A stretch of DNA of 57,500 nt from Glandiceps talaboti (lineage: Eukaryota; Hemichordata; Enteropneusta; Spengelidae): contig NC_135567.1 in the NCBI RefSeq assembly GCF_964340395.1, positions 13,970,306 to 14,027,805 on the forward strand, given 5' to 3'. Positions 1 to 11,778 of this stretch are shown here, in pieces (the first letter of the stretch is position 1; each line of letters starts with the position of its first letter). The notes under the pieces were generated by a model. The model made no database searches, was not told the origin of the DNA, and was given only the letters and a program-made list of their open reading frames with translations. The translations under genes and the position numbers were made by a program.

Positions 1-25
1 GTTATTCCATGTACATTTCTTCCAG

Positions 26-1994
26 ACTATTTTAAATACTTTTAAAGCAAGGATGAAGAACGTCTACTTTTTGAGTCATCTTGCAAAACTGTCGTCAACT
101 TTCGCCAATTATGAGAATGATAACTATGTGGCATCCCTTGTAGAACAAGAGATGGCCGTAGGTACGTACATATAAGATAAGATAAGATAAGATAACACTT
201 TATTTTAGCCGTTTAGAAAATTTTACATTTCTAATTTGGTATTTAAACAAAATAAAGTTAATAATGATCTATGAAATATAAATATTAAAATATACAGTAG
301 TTCTAGTGTGTGTCTATTGACTACATGTATCATCCAGGTATATGTAGAGAGCGGTTATAATATCCTTATGTTTTGATTGTAGTATATATCTAAATTGCTC
401 TCCTCTATCTAAGTTTATAAAGTTTGAGTTGAGGGTAGTGATAATACTAAACATTTTTTCTCTTTGTTTTGTATATAATTTACAATGAATTAGATGATGT
501 CTTTCATCTTTCATATATGTGACATGTAACAAACATCTTAAAATGGCCATATGGATGATGATTTGGTATTTATTTTCGATTTTGAATTAATAAAACAATT
601 TTATCATGGCTTCCTACTTGAAAAGTCAATGTGGAACAACATAGACCAAGTCTGTGTTTGTAGCTCAGTACATTGCAAAAAAATAAATGATGTGTAAAAT
701 GTTTATTATTGTACGTACAATAAAATTTGACACATTTATTGATCTTTTGCAATTTATTGAGTTACAAACACAGACTTGGTCTATGTTGTTCCACATTGAC
801 TTTTCAAGTAGAATTGTTTTATGAATTACAAGTCATTGAAAATGACAGTCCCCGCTATGATTGGGTTTTAAGGAACTGGCAGTTTATGTTGTCATTTTCA
901 AACCTGGTTAATGTTGTTTGGCCTCATATGGTTGTTTTTGATATCACTACTCTGTTCAAGCATGTCTGAGTTATGGCTTTGGACATGGAAAATTCGCATA
1001 CAAAATGGCTGCCAGGCAGCCATATTGGATCGTATCATGACAACAATGAAGATGCACATGTATGTCATAAAACACTGTCCTAATACCAACTTTGAATGAG
1101 ATCTGTTCAAGCATGTCTGAGTTATGGCTTTGGACAGGGAAAATTCGCAAACAAAATGGCTGCTAGGCGGCCATATTGGATCGTATCATAAAATTTCGTC
1201 CGACGGGGACTAAAAAATCCAAAATAAATACCAAATCCTCATCCATATGGCCATCTTAAACAACAGCCTCTTTTACCACATCGTTCAAGACACATTGCGG
1301 AAGAAATGACAGCTCTGGTTTTCAAGAATGCATGTGGGTCACATGACCAATACTACATAATTGAAGCCAGTCAACAAACTTCATTTGGCTCACATTTTAT
1401 AGCTTGACTTAATATATAATATAAAATTGATTTATAAATTAATAATCAAAAATAAATACTCAATCCTCATCCATATGGCCACTTTAGGGATCTGTCATTA
1501 TTATGACGGGGGGGGGGGGACACGGAGGAATTGCTTCCGACGCCGCATTTTTTGAAAATTTAAAAAAAAAAGATAAGAAATTCTTCATCTTCTTGACCTT
1601 CATACACATCTGTTTTCTTTCTCTACTGATGTTTATAAACATTTTACCAAAAAACAGAAAGAGTATTCTGACCATCATTTCGTTTGTTTTTGAGTTGATA
1701 AAAATATTGTTCAAAAATAAAAAGTTAAATGGGTAGAGATAAAACAAATTGCCGACCTACCTATCCTATTTTCTGACAACACGTTATTGGAAACAAAGCA
1801 TTATTTTAAACTGTAATAATATTTGTGGGTTTTCTTTAGGTGCGCCGTTGTTTATCAGTAGCACATCGTCTAATTGGTCATTTTTTGTGGAGAAGTCTAG
1901 AGCCTTAAAAGGGAAGAACACTACATCAACGTCAGAGTTGCCGGGAATACCACAAGACATTCTTGATATTCCTAATTTACTAAAACGGAAGTAG
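26..1994 (+). CDS. 3' end of a split gene, possibly O-fucosyltransferase-like
   Basis: Two exons read through in one frame: 26-161 (acceptor TTCTTCCAG, donor G|GTACGT, ends in phase 1) and 1840-1994 (acceptor TTTCTTTAG, stop TAG at 1992-1994). Together they encode about 96 residues of a C-terminus; earlier exons lie left of the window. The junction region reads VASLVEQEMAV, G, APLFISSTSSNWSFFVEK. The pattern of a VEQE helix, then a hydrophobic strand, then Ser/Thr-Ser-x-Trp-Ser resembles the end of GDP-fucose O-fucosyltransferase-type domains, where an EQE or DQE motif precedes a 'F-(I/V)-G/S-x-x-x-S-S-W-S' stretch. That family call is from memory and tentative. The exon structure itself is better supported, because phase, splice sites and frame agree. 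The tail after residue 60 is low in motif content. Confidence 0.5.
542..1254. mobile_element. TIR element in the terminal intron, with nested hairpin
   Basis: The left end (542-584, begins AATGGCCATATGGATGATGA) is repeated inverted at 1211-1254, giving terminal inverted repeats of about 37 bp. A lone copy of the same end lies at 1446-1484. Inside, 611-692 and 733-815 form an 80-bp-arm hairpin with a loop of about 40 bp. A tandem pair with a period near 151 bp (951 and 1102, starting TCTGTTCAAGCATGTCTGAG) fills most of the rest. No transposase reading frame is seen, so it is non-autonomous. Confidence 0.6.
1540..1800. mobile_element. Copy of a dispersed MITE-like repeat
   Basis: This stretch matches 21060-21352 over most of its length (shared blocks include AAGATAAGAAATTCTT and TTCTTGACCTTCAT). 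It lies just upstream of the acceptor of the exon at 1840. The ends resemble the termini of the related elements at 17073-17440 and 25085-25460. Confidence 0.5.
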
Positions 1995-2035
1995 AAAATG
2001 GCCGTCAACCATCGACTTTCTAGTCTTGGTTACAT

Positions 2036-2262
2036 AGACTCTCATTACTCAGTACTACGACTTGGAGACCGTCGAGACGATCACTTTACTCATCTGGGCG
2101 GTCTCGTAGTAGATAACCCTCAGTGGTGAGAGTCTCACTTATCCCAACTGCCAACACTGGGGGCGTACTATGACTCAAGACCACTGAGATGATCACCCAC
2201 TTGATCGTCTGAGTGGTCTTGTAGTAGAGCCTGGAGTGGTGAGAGTCTGGGTAACTGAGACT
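2036..2262. repeat. Diverged tandem repeat pair
   Basis: Two related blocks carry the motif GTCTYGTAGTAGA followed by a GTGGTGAGAGTCT motif, at about 2101-2132 and 2217-2248. They follow the terminal exon at 1994 by about 40 bp and could lie in its 3' UTR. Confidence 0.45.
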
Positions 2263-2377
2263 ATCGACTTTCATAATCTCTGTATATCACTGGAGTATGG
2301 GAAGCCCAGGAGCCATGATACAAACAAACAAACATTATACAAAAAAAAAAGAATGAACAAACACAAATAAACATGCA

Positions 2378-2449
2378 GACACACACACACACACATACAT
2401 ACATACATACATACATACATACATACATACATACACATACATACATACA

Positions 2450-2480
<31 letters not shown>
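2378..2480. repeat. (AC)n and (ATAC)n microsatellite
   Basis: A short AC run passes into about 80 bp of tandem ATAC. The open frames across it are low-complexity artefacts. Confidence 0.9.
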
Positions 2481-2481
<1 letters not shown>

Positions 2482-3044
2482 GGCCTGTGTGTCATAGATG
2501 ACTTTTGACCTTTGACATGTTAACCTTTCACCATTTCATGAACTGATCTGTAATCTTACAATGTCAACTTTATCTATCAGTAATCATTAATACCAAAACA
2601 CTGATTACTAAATCAAACAGTGAATAATCTAGTGAGAGCTGGTAAGAAATTACACAAATAACAGTTAAGCAACTCTTCAAATACCAATGTCTAGCAGTGA
2701 GATGGGGTGGGAAGATGAGGGGGGGGGGGCTTCCCACAGGTGCTCGTGAAGTTACTATGTCATAGAGACCTGTGGCAGCCAAACAGTGAGCTACAGATTA
2801 GCGAGTAGCTTGTTGTTTGGCCTGATGGACTCACTGTCGTAGTTCTCTATATTAAAAGAGTTTTGGCACTACGAGTCGCAAGATGAGTAGCAACAAAGAC
2901 CCCTTAGGTCACTTGCATTTTCTTTGGCTGAACACAGGAAAATTGGAGGATAACATCTAAAAGTCTGGAGAGGGAGGGGAGGGGAGGGGGTGTGTAGACA
3001 GGTCATGTATAGGTATCATTACTACATTCTTTGTTAACTTCTCA

Positions 3045-3255
3045 GTGTTTTTCACTTTTTCAGAGTCGTATTTTCTAAATTTTGGTGTGTTCCACTTTAT
3101 CAGATTCTCGTATTTTCTAACTTTTGGTGTATTCCACTTTTTCAGAGTCTTACATTTTCTAACTTTTGGTGTGTTCTACATTTTCAACGTCTCATATTTT
3201 CTAAATTTTGGCGTGTTCCACTTTTTCAGAGTCTAATATTTTCTAAACTTTGGAA
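3045..3255. repeat. Minisatellite, about 44-bp unit, five copies
   Basis: Five degenerate copies built on CACTTTTTCAGAGTC, then TTTTCTAAMTTTTGGTGTGT. The unit drifts in sequence but keeps its order. Confidence 0.7.
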
Positions 3256-3484
3256 CATATTTCTGTCATCAAATAACACAATAAGAATTACACAGAAATA
3301 GAAATGAATGTAGAAATTAGAAATGACGTAAACGGACTGGTATTTCTGATATCTTTCACAACTAGCCTCGTATTACGTAACATTGGGTCGATCTAAGTAT
3401 CACGTTTATGCAAATTAAGATAGCTGGTCTACTCTATTGTTTTCTCAAGTCGACATGAAGGTCATTATATCAGACAAAGATTAA

Positions 3485-3690
3485 ATCTCAATACGCAACA
3501 TGTGTCGAGAATTAGCAGTAATTTTACCAAGAGAACCTTCAAATACTCTGGAGCTGTTCTATGGAACAGTACCAACACATATTAAGCACTGCAAAACAAT
3601 TCATACTTTTAGGAATACATGCATAAATCATCTTATGTCAGAGAGGATAACATTAGTATGGTGTAACTGGATAGCGGTGTAAATTTTGTC
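3485..3690 (+). mobile_element. Remnant of the 3' end of a non-LTR retrotransposon ORF
   Basis: The plus-strand frame 3500-3682 ends with a motif series typical of the C-terminus of non-LTR reverse-transcriptase polyproteins: R-E-x-A-V, a region in the place of the usual 'G-A-x-x-W-N-x-L-P', then THIKHCKTIHTF and a final CINHLMS. Only about 60 residues remain, with no catalytic reverse-transcriptase motif, so it is a 5'-truncated relic. Confidence 0.5.
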
Positions 3691-3823
3691 TGTTAAAACT
3701 GTATTTTTCATTTTCATGTTTTATTATAAGCTTTGCTTCCGCATTGTTTGTACTATTTTTTTGTGTGTGGTGTGTAATGTATTAATGAAGGGTAACACTA
3801 ACATGGCCTCCAGGTGTTAAGAT

Positions 3824-4140
3824 TCTCGGGGGCCAAGTGGTTAAACCACTTGCCTCTTACCACTGTGGTCAGGGGGGTTGTCTGTGGCGGAGTGGTTATA
3901 CCACTTGCCTCTTAGTAGTCTTACCACTGTGGCCGGGGTTCAAACCCATTCAGGGTTTGATTAAATTTACCACTGTAAGTAACAAGAATGTCGTTCAGTT
4001 TGACTCTACCGAACAACGCAGGTTTTCCCCGGGTACTTCAGTTTCCTCCTGCATTAACACTGAACCCATGAGGGATGGCCCTCACTTGGGAGAGAAGTAT
4101 CTATATACTTAAAGAACTATTCAGTATAAATAAAGAGCAT
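3824..4140 (+). mobile_element. tRNA-headed SINE with a doubled head
   Basis: The head has RNA polymerase III box A-like GTGGCGGAGTGG (about 3887) and box B-like GGGTTCAAACCC (about 3938), as in class II (Ser/Leu) tRNAs. A partial second head lies just before it (CCAAGTGGTTAAACCACTTG). The body carries a core around CGCAGGTTTTCCCCGGGTAC and GTTTCCTCCTGCATTAACAC that recurs at 30545-30895 and, inverted, at 56085-56340. The tail is AT-rich (ATAAATAAAGAGCATTATTA). Confidence 0.75.
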
Positions 4141-4191
4141 TATTAGGTGGAAATCGTTGTTTTCTTGTTACCCTGTCTTTAAAATAAATTT

Positions 4192-4224
<33 letters not shown>

Positions 4225-4319
4225 CACTACCACTACCACTACTACTACTACCACTACTACCACTACTACCACTACTACTACTACTACCACTACTACTACT
4301 ACTACTACGACTACTACTA

Positions 4320-4352
<33 letters not shown>

Positions 4353-4353
4353 T
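4192..4353. repeat. (TAC)n/(CAC)n microsatellite
   Basis: About 160 bp of trinucleotide repeat directly after the SINE tail. The poly-threonine frame over it is an artefact. Confidence 0.9.
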
Positions 4354-4379
4354 TCCGATGATATCATCGCACAGTTCAA

Positions 4380-4610
4380 TATATTATGGACAAATGCTTA
4401 GCATGGCCAGCTTGGAATCAACTGGGTGTAGGTTCAAGCCTCACAGCTGCCGTTTGCTTCCAAAAAGTCCATGGGGGTGGGGGGCATACTCGGGATAAAA
4501 CCTAGGGTGTGCCGACCAACTTCTAAACATAGAACCTTTTAGGCAAAAAGGAGACGACGACGACAACGACGACCACGACCACGACGACGACGACGACCAT
4601 ACAGAGAAAA
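4380..4610. repeat. SINE head fragment followed by (GAC)n
   Basis: 4395-4475 has a box B-like GGTTCAAGCC and the phrase GCTGCCGTTTGCTTCCAAA, also found in the SINE at 34081-34455. A GAC/GACCAC microsatellite follows at 4555-4602. Confidence 0.5.
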
Positions 4611-4659
4611 AACTGAGACACACCATTACGAGAGGTTAGATGCTTGTGTTTTATTTCAC

Positions 4660-5030
4660 TGTAAAATATTGTAAACCTGGAAATTTTCGCTTAAGATTTA
4701 TTTTCGCTTCTTTCACTGGAAAACAAAAACGCAAAAATATGTAGTGACTAAAATGTCTTCTTGTACATGAACACAATATACCAGTCTGGTAATTAGTCAA
4801 AAATATGTAGTAACTAAAATGCCTTCTTGTACATGAACACAATGTACCAGTCTGGTAATTAGTAAAAAATATGTAGTGACTAAAATGTCATCTTGTACAT
4901 GAACACAATGTACCAGTCTGGTAATTAGTCAAAATTAGTCTTTGAGATCTTGCTGAAGACTGCGAAATCGTAAAATTGTGTAGTTAGCGAAAATATCTAG
5001 GTTTAACAGTGTACACTGTTAGTTAATATT
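4660..5030. mobile_element. MITE with internal 65-bp triplication
   Basis: The ends read GTAAACCTGGAAATTTTCGC and, inverted, GCGAAAATATCTAGGTTTAA, matching the compact element at 22356-22566. Between them, a unit of about 65 bp (AATATGTAGTGACTAAAATG to GGTAATTAGT) occurs three times, an internal expansion the other copy lacks. 5031-5389 holds nothing recognisable. Confidence 0.65.
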
Positions 5031-5459
5031 CTACTTTAAGGCAGCGACTACACAGCCACTAAACACTGGAAATCACTACCTGAAAACAATTGAAAATATA
5101 TGAATTACATTTACGTCCGCCTTCACAATTAAGCAGTACTTAATTAAACAGCTAATTAATTTGTCACAATATATTTATGTTATTATATTATTTGATATGT
5201 ATATATTTCTTTTCTTTTCGACTTCTGGCAACAAAATATTAATATTATTACATACATATTTCATATTCATACCCTGTGCATTGCATTACCAAGTTGAAGT
5301 CAGTGCAAATTCTTAAGACATTTTGGATTTTATATTTGCAATCTCGGTTAAATGCTATCATCCCTACAAATCTGTTTTGGTATCACCCATATCTTTGGAA
5401 ACAATACAAACAAATCATGGTGTATGAATGGTGGGGGGGGGGGGAGGTCCCACTTTGAT

Positions 5460-6050
5460 GTATAGCAACTGTGGTGGTTGATTTAACAATATTCATTTTA
5501 AACACTAAATATAAACATCTTTGGTCACATGACAATCACATGACAATCTAACTGTATTTGCGGAAAATGCTGGAATGTTATTGGGTCTGCAATCTAGCTT
5601 TCATGTGACATCTGCAATCTAGCTTTCAAAAAAAATATTCAAATCTTATTGGTCCAATACAGTCATGTGACATCTGCAATCTAGCTTGGTTTTTCAAACA
5701 AATATTGACATCTTATTGGTCCAATACTGTCATATGACACTACAATCTATAAAATTACAGTAACATCATTGGTTATCAACTATCACATGACAAATACAGG
5801 GATGAATTTAGCTTTGTTCTTATGCAAATTATGTTAATCCAATTGGTTAATGACACCAATAAAATGTTTACTTTAACCTAATTGGTTAGTAACTGTCACA
5901 TGACTTCTATACTGTACCCTATTTGGTTAATGAATTGTGAGTCTGTAACCTGATTAGTTAGTGACTGTCACATGATTTCTATACTGTAACCTAATTGGTT
6001 AATGACTCATGAGTCTGTAACCTAATTGGTTAATGACTGTCACATGATCT
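5460..6050. repeat. Copy A 3' flank: tandem CCAAT-rich repeats
   Basis: Degenerate tandem units carry CCTAATTGGTTAATGACTGT and CATGTGACATCTGCAATCTA. The inverted counterpart is 53447-53900 behind copy B, so the array existed before the duplication. No clear AATAAA signal was found for copy A. Confidence 0.65.
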
Positions 6051-9000
6051 TTATAACTTGGCAGTGTGGGTCATCCAGATATCAGAACTGCAGTCTCCAC
6101 CAGGATAACGGATTTCATGTGCTAATGCTGGGCCCTCTGGTTCGTTACCAAAATCTACGCAGAAATCTTTGTTGAGAGTCAGGCCACCTCTGTTTGTATC
6201 GATATCAACCTGCAACATGTGACTTCCTTGTCTGCAAGTTAAAGAATAACGACCAATTACAAGTGTCCTAACAAGTGACCAATTACTGATGAGCTAAGAA
6301 CTGATTATTCAAAATAACCAATCAGTAATAATTTAACAACTGACCAATGAATGATGAGCTACAAACTGGCTGAAGATTGTACTTTACAAACTGAACTTTA
6401 CAAACTGACCAATCACTTAAAATCTAACAACTGACCAATCACTTACAATCTAACAACTGACCAATGATCAATGAGCTACAAAATCACTGATTATCAGTAA
6501 TTTACAAACAGACCAATCACTAATGATCTAACAACTAACCAATGACTGATGAGATAATAAACTGACTGGTTATTTACAAACTGACCAATCATTATATATC
6601 TAACAACTAACTAATAACTGATGAAGTACAAAGTGACCAATCACCAATGATCTAACAACTGACCAATACCAGAAGTACAAACTGACCAATCATTGATGAT
6701 CTAACAACTAAGCAATAACCAATGCAATACAAACTGACCAATCACCAATGGTCTTAAATCAGTGCGTATACTTACTTGACGAGATCAGGATAGAACTGTT
6801 TATCCCACCCACTGTACAATGAAGTTGTCACATAGAGTCGTTTGCCATCCAGACTCAGTTGGATCATCTGAGGGCCTCCAGCAACACGTTTACCATTCAT
6901 GTACAGAGGTTCTGGCTGTTTAGTCAGTTCTTTGTCTTCAGTAACTTTGACATCACTGTCAGTTGTAATACTACCACCAAGGAAGATCTAAAAAAAATGC
7001 ATAAATTAACATAACCAACATTTATTCAAATATGGCAGCCATATTTCAAAATGTGTCAAAGATTCATCCATATATGCATATTTCCAAATATGGCAAACAT
7101 ATATCTCCATATATGGCAAATATAATTCCAAACATGGTAAACATGTATCCAAATATGGATGCTAAAATCAAGACGAACTAATTTAGAATGTCTTGTGTTT
7201 GTGATGTCATTTTGAGATATCCAAATATGGCTTTAATATATCCAAATATGGTAAACATGTATCCAAACATAGTAAACGTATATCCAAATATGGCAAATAC
7301 ATACCTGACCAATTAATTTAGAATGTCTGTGATATTGTTCTACTCACAAATATCAAAATATAGCTAACATTTAGCCATTTGACGGCGAGTAAAATGGGTT
7401 GTAAGATAGGGGGTCTTACTATGGCAAACATATATATCCAAATATGGCAAAGATATTTCCAAACATGGTAAACAGGTATCCAAATATGGTAAACAGATAT
7501 CCAAATATGGCTAACACCTACCTGACCAACTAATTTAGGATGTTTGGTATCTGTGATGTCATATTGACGGATATCTCCATGTAACCAATTGGAGAAGTAG
7601 AGAAATTTATCATCCAATGATATCAGGATATCAGTTATCAATCCTGAAAATAAAATATTTAGAGATTAAACGAAACATTGAGGATATTTTATTGAGGGTT
7701 AAAATAAAAATACCAGTTTGAAATTCGCATATATGAATATGTTGTCATGTAAAGTCTTATTATGTTCTGTGATGTTGTCATCCAGTTCTGTTATGTTGTT
7801 TTGTGTTCAACAATGTCGTCTTGTTTTGAATTTTCTATAAACTCTTTTCTGTGCGAGTCTAATGCTTAACTTGTTTGTGTTCTGTGATGTGTTTTCTGTT
7901 CTGTTCTGTGATGTGATGTGATGTGTTTTGTGTCTGCAATGTTTTGTGTTCTGTAATGTTGTTTTGTGTTCTGTAATGTTGTTTTGTGTTCTGTAATGTT
8001 GTTTTGTGTTCTGTAATGTTATTTTGTGTTCTGTAATGTTATTTTGTGTTCTGTAATGTTGTTTTGTGTTCTGTAATGTTATTTTGTGTTCTGCAATGTT
8101 GTTTTGTGTTCTGCAATGTTGTTTTGTGTTCTGCAATGCTGTTTTGTGTTCTGCAATGTTGTTAGGCATTCTATATACTCTAGAAACTATAAATAATTCT
8201 ATTGTTTTATTTCTATTACTTACCAGGCATCTCTGGGAGTGCCCAACCTTCCACTTTCTTTGAAGGAATGTCAATAACTTTCTCAGCAGCCCATGTACCA
8301 TCCTAGTGACAAATATATAAACGATATTCAAAAGATTTGTATCATTTGAGAGGATCTTAAGACACTTAGATGTAATTTCCCAATATTTTGCTTCCTTTAA
8401 CCAAAGAAAATATGAGTAACCTAAGGGGTCTTAGTAGTGACAAAACCCTTAGTTCACTCATATTTTCCGACTGAATGAAGACAAATATTGGGGAATAATA
8501 TAATTATACCAGTGACAGTAATATCAAAGAAAAATCGGGGAAAGTAATGGCAATATTGAATATTTTGACTCATATTTCGAACACAGCAGAACCAGTGACA
8601 TAGACACCAGTTGTTGTGATGTAGAATAACCAGGGTATAAATTCCATATTTTTTGTTCAACTAGGCTTGTGTGTGGTATAATATTCATTATTCATATCCA
8701 ATGGAATTATAGTAAAATAGATAAGTAAGTTTGACATACCTCTGTCTTAAAGAATCTGATGATGTTGCTGGCCAATGCAGCACCAACCATACCTTCTGCG
8801 GCTGTGGGTTCATGAAGGAACCGGATCTCCAGTGGAATTAAACCTTCCGGACCTAAATCTATAGTTTGTGTCTTGGTGTGTTTTTCCCAGTCCCATACGT
8901 GTAGACTCTGACCATACAAACCTAGAAACACAAGAAAAATGGTCAACAATTCTCGCTATCTGCAATACAATTCTATGCATCGCTAAGGAGTCAAATGGAA

Positions 9001-10563
9001 CGCAGTCTCGCGACCGCGCTTGCATTTGTCGACACCTACACTTCTGGTCGCCTATGTCAATACATGTGAATGTTTCTTCTAAACAGTTTAAGTTGTAACA
9101 AATAAGATAAACGCAAGTTTTAAGCTCATATAATTATGGAGGTGGGAAATTTAAATATGTACAGTATCTTTCCAGAACAAAATTACAAGAGATGTCTACA
9201 ACTGAAAATGGGAAAGAAACATTCCTGTGTATTAGCATAGCCAACCGGAAGTGTAGTTGTCGACATTAGAACGCGTTGTCGCGAGACTTCGTTCCATTTG
9301 ACTCCACAGTTATGTGTAGAATTGTATTGCAGGTAGCGAGAATTAATGAATTCTTTGTACCTATTAAGTATTATACAAATGGGAGCAAGAGAAAGGCACT
9401 TTTTTTTTGTTTGTCATTAAATAATTCAAATTTTAATTCCTTAAATGACAAAAGTAAATTTGTGCACATTTTGACCTCTGATGAACTTTGAATTCCTCTT
9501 GGAAAATTTCTTGTTGATGTAACCAGTCCTCCAGTTGGCTAAAACACTATTGTATTCACTTTATTTCTGTATGTTATTTTTGACTGACTAAATTTTCACA
9601 TCCAGTATTTATGTTTTCCTAGTCCCAAAATATGTAGAGACTGGCCATATAGATATGAATGCATGGAAAATAGACGTTATATTAGAACTGTAACACCATT
9701 ATCCCCTATATTTATTTATAACTGTAATTATATTATAGCATTACCAATTCCAGTGAATTTTGTGACGTCATCGCTGTACATTATTACTGATAATGTACTC
9801 CGTTATTGGGCATCGCGGCCCCGGAACGAGCATAACAATACAAGCTTATTTGTTCTGTTTCTTCATACGACTAGGTATTTTTTCTAAATGTATGTTGTTA
9901 CTTATGATTGTCATTTCCACTGTTTAAAAATACAACGCATTCATGAAACAAATTTGTGTTCACAGCAGTTCACTGAAGTGTATATGTGTGTGTACGTGTA
10001 CGTACGTGTGTCGCTATGATTAGTATTCAGCTTCCGGGCCGAACATGGCAGACGATGTTCAGCGCTGTGTATATTATACGTTGTTTTGCGTTTCTCGGTC
10101 TACAAATTCACTGGAATTGGCAAAACTATAAAATAATAACAATAATGTACGTCCTCCCAGTCCATAATGGACTCAAGCAAACTTTGCACTCCATAATGGG
10201 CTCGGCTGTCGCCTCGCCCATTATGTCGTTCAAAGTTTGCTTTCACCCATTATGGGCTGGGAGGGCGTACATTATTGTTTAAATAACTGTAACCAAATCG
10301 TATGTCTGTCTGTCTGTCTGTTCATGCATGCGTATGTATGTATGTATGTATGTATGGATGTATGTATGTATGTATGTATGTATGTATGTATGTATGTCTG
10401 TCTGTCGATCTGTCTGTCTGTGTGTGCATTTGTGCGTGCGTATGTATGTATGTATGTATCCATGTATGTATGTATGCATGCATGTATGTATGTATGTCTG
10501 TGTGTATGTATGTATGTATGTATGTCTGTCTGTCTGTGTGTAAGTATGTATATATGTGTGTGT

Positions 10564-10603
<40 letters not shown>

Positions 10604-11739
10604 CAAAAATATGAAATGAGACAAAATTAGGCATTACCATTTTTTACGTCCTCCACATCAAACCCTTTGAGGAAAGCTTTGGGTGCACCCCACTCTGTAC
10701 TAATCATGACATTGTGATGTGGTTGATACCAGAAATCATAGTTGAAAGGCACATAACCATCAGCTTCCCAGTTTCCTTTCACCTCAAACTCATTATCTTT
10801 GCCTTTCAACAAAATAAATCCACCTGAATTGAAACAAAACAAAGAGTCAGATATGTTACTTGTATGCAAATTAGGACATTTAAACATTCACAACTTGATA
10901 AAAAGTCTAATTGTTACTTAATATGCAAATTGGGTCATTAATATTCATGATGGTAACCTTTGACTTCAAAATCATAATCTTTGTCTTTCAGCATCATAAA
11001 TCCACCTCCATTGAAACATAACAAAAACTCAAATATCTCATTTACATGCAAATTAATTTACATTCAAAGAAAAAGCCAAACTTGGGTCATTAATATTAAT
11101 TGTTAGCAACCTTTGACCTCAAACTCATTGTCTTGGCCTTCCAGCAGAATGAATAGGTTAAATCCTTCACATAGCAACTTAATCTATCCTACCACGTCCT
11201 AAATACTATCACATATGTACCAGAGATTACTTACACTGGTGTGTGCACATACTAGTGGTATTATTACATATGTACCAGAGATTACTTGCACTGGTGCACA
11301 CATACTAGTGGTATTATTACATATGTACCAGAGATTACTTGCACTGGTGCACACACATACTAGTGGTATTATTACATATGTACCAGTGTTTACTCTCCAG
11401 AACCCATAGTATATGAAAATGACTTAATTTTCTGGAGTGGTGTTCCCCTTTATTACAGAAAGACACAAACCTCTGCCATTGCCTTCCCCATCACCCAGTC
11501 CACTTATCATGATGTCTCCAGTGCCAAGGCAATGAGTGGTGTGTGGATTACTCAGTCCTGTCTTTGAGATCACCTCCTCAGGCTCAATAACCTTTGAAAA
11601 TAATTCAAACATATATTTCAAACCACTTAAAGAAAGACAACTGTCATCATCGTCATCATTATTGCTGTCATTGTCATCGTTGTTATTGTCATCATCATCA
11701 TCACCACCACCACCACCACCACTACTACCACCACCATCA

Positions 11740-11778
<39 letters not shown>

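Noticed and set aside
3880-3960. Functional tRNA gene (also near 30600)
   Set aside because: Box A and B are present, but the acceptor stem does not pair and the sequence continues into a repeated SINE body.
7807-8331. 174-aa minus-strand open frame
   Set aside because: It is the 20-bp intron 7 array read in an open frame plus oxidase exon 7 in the wrong frame.
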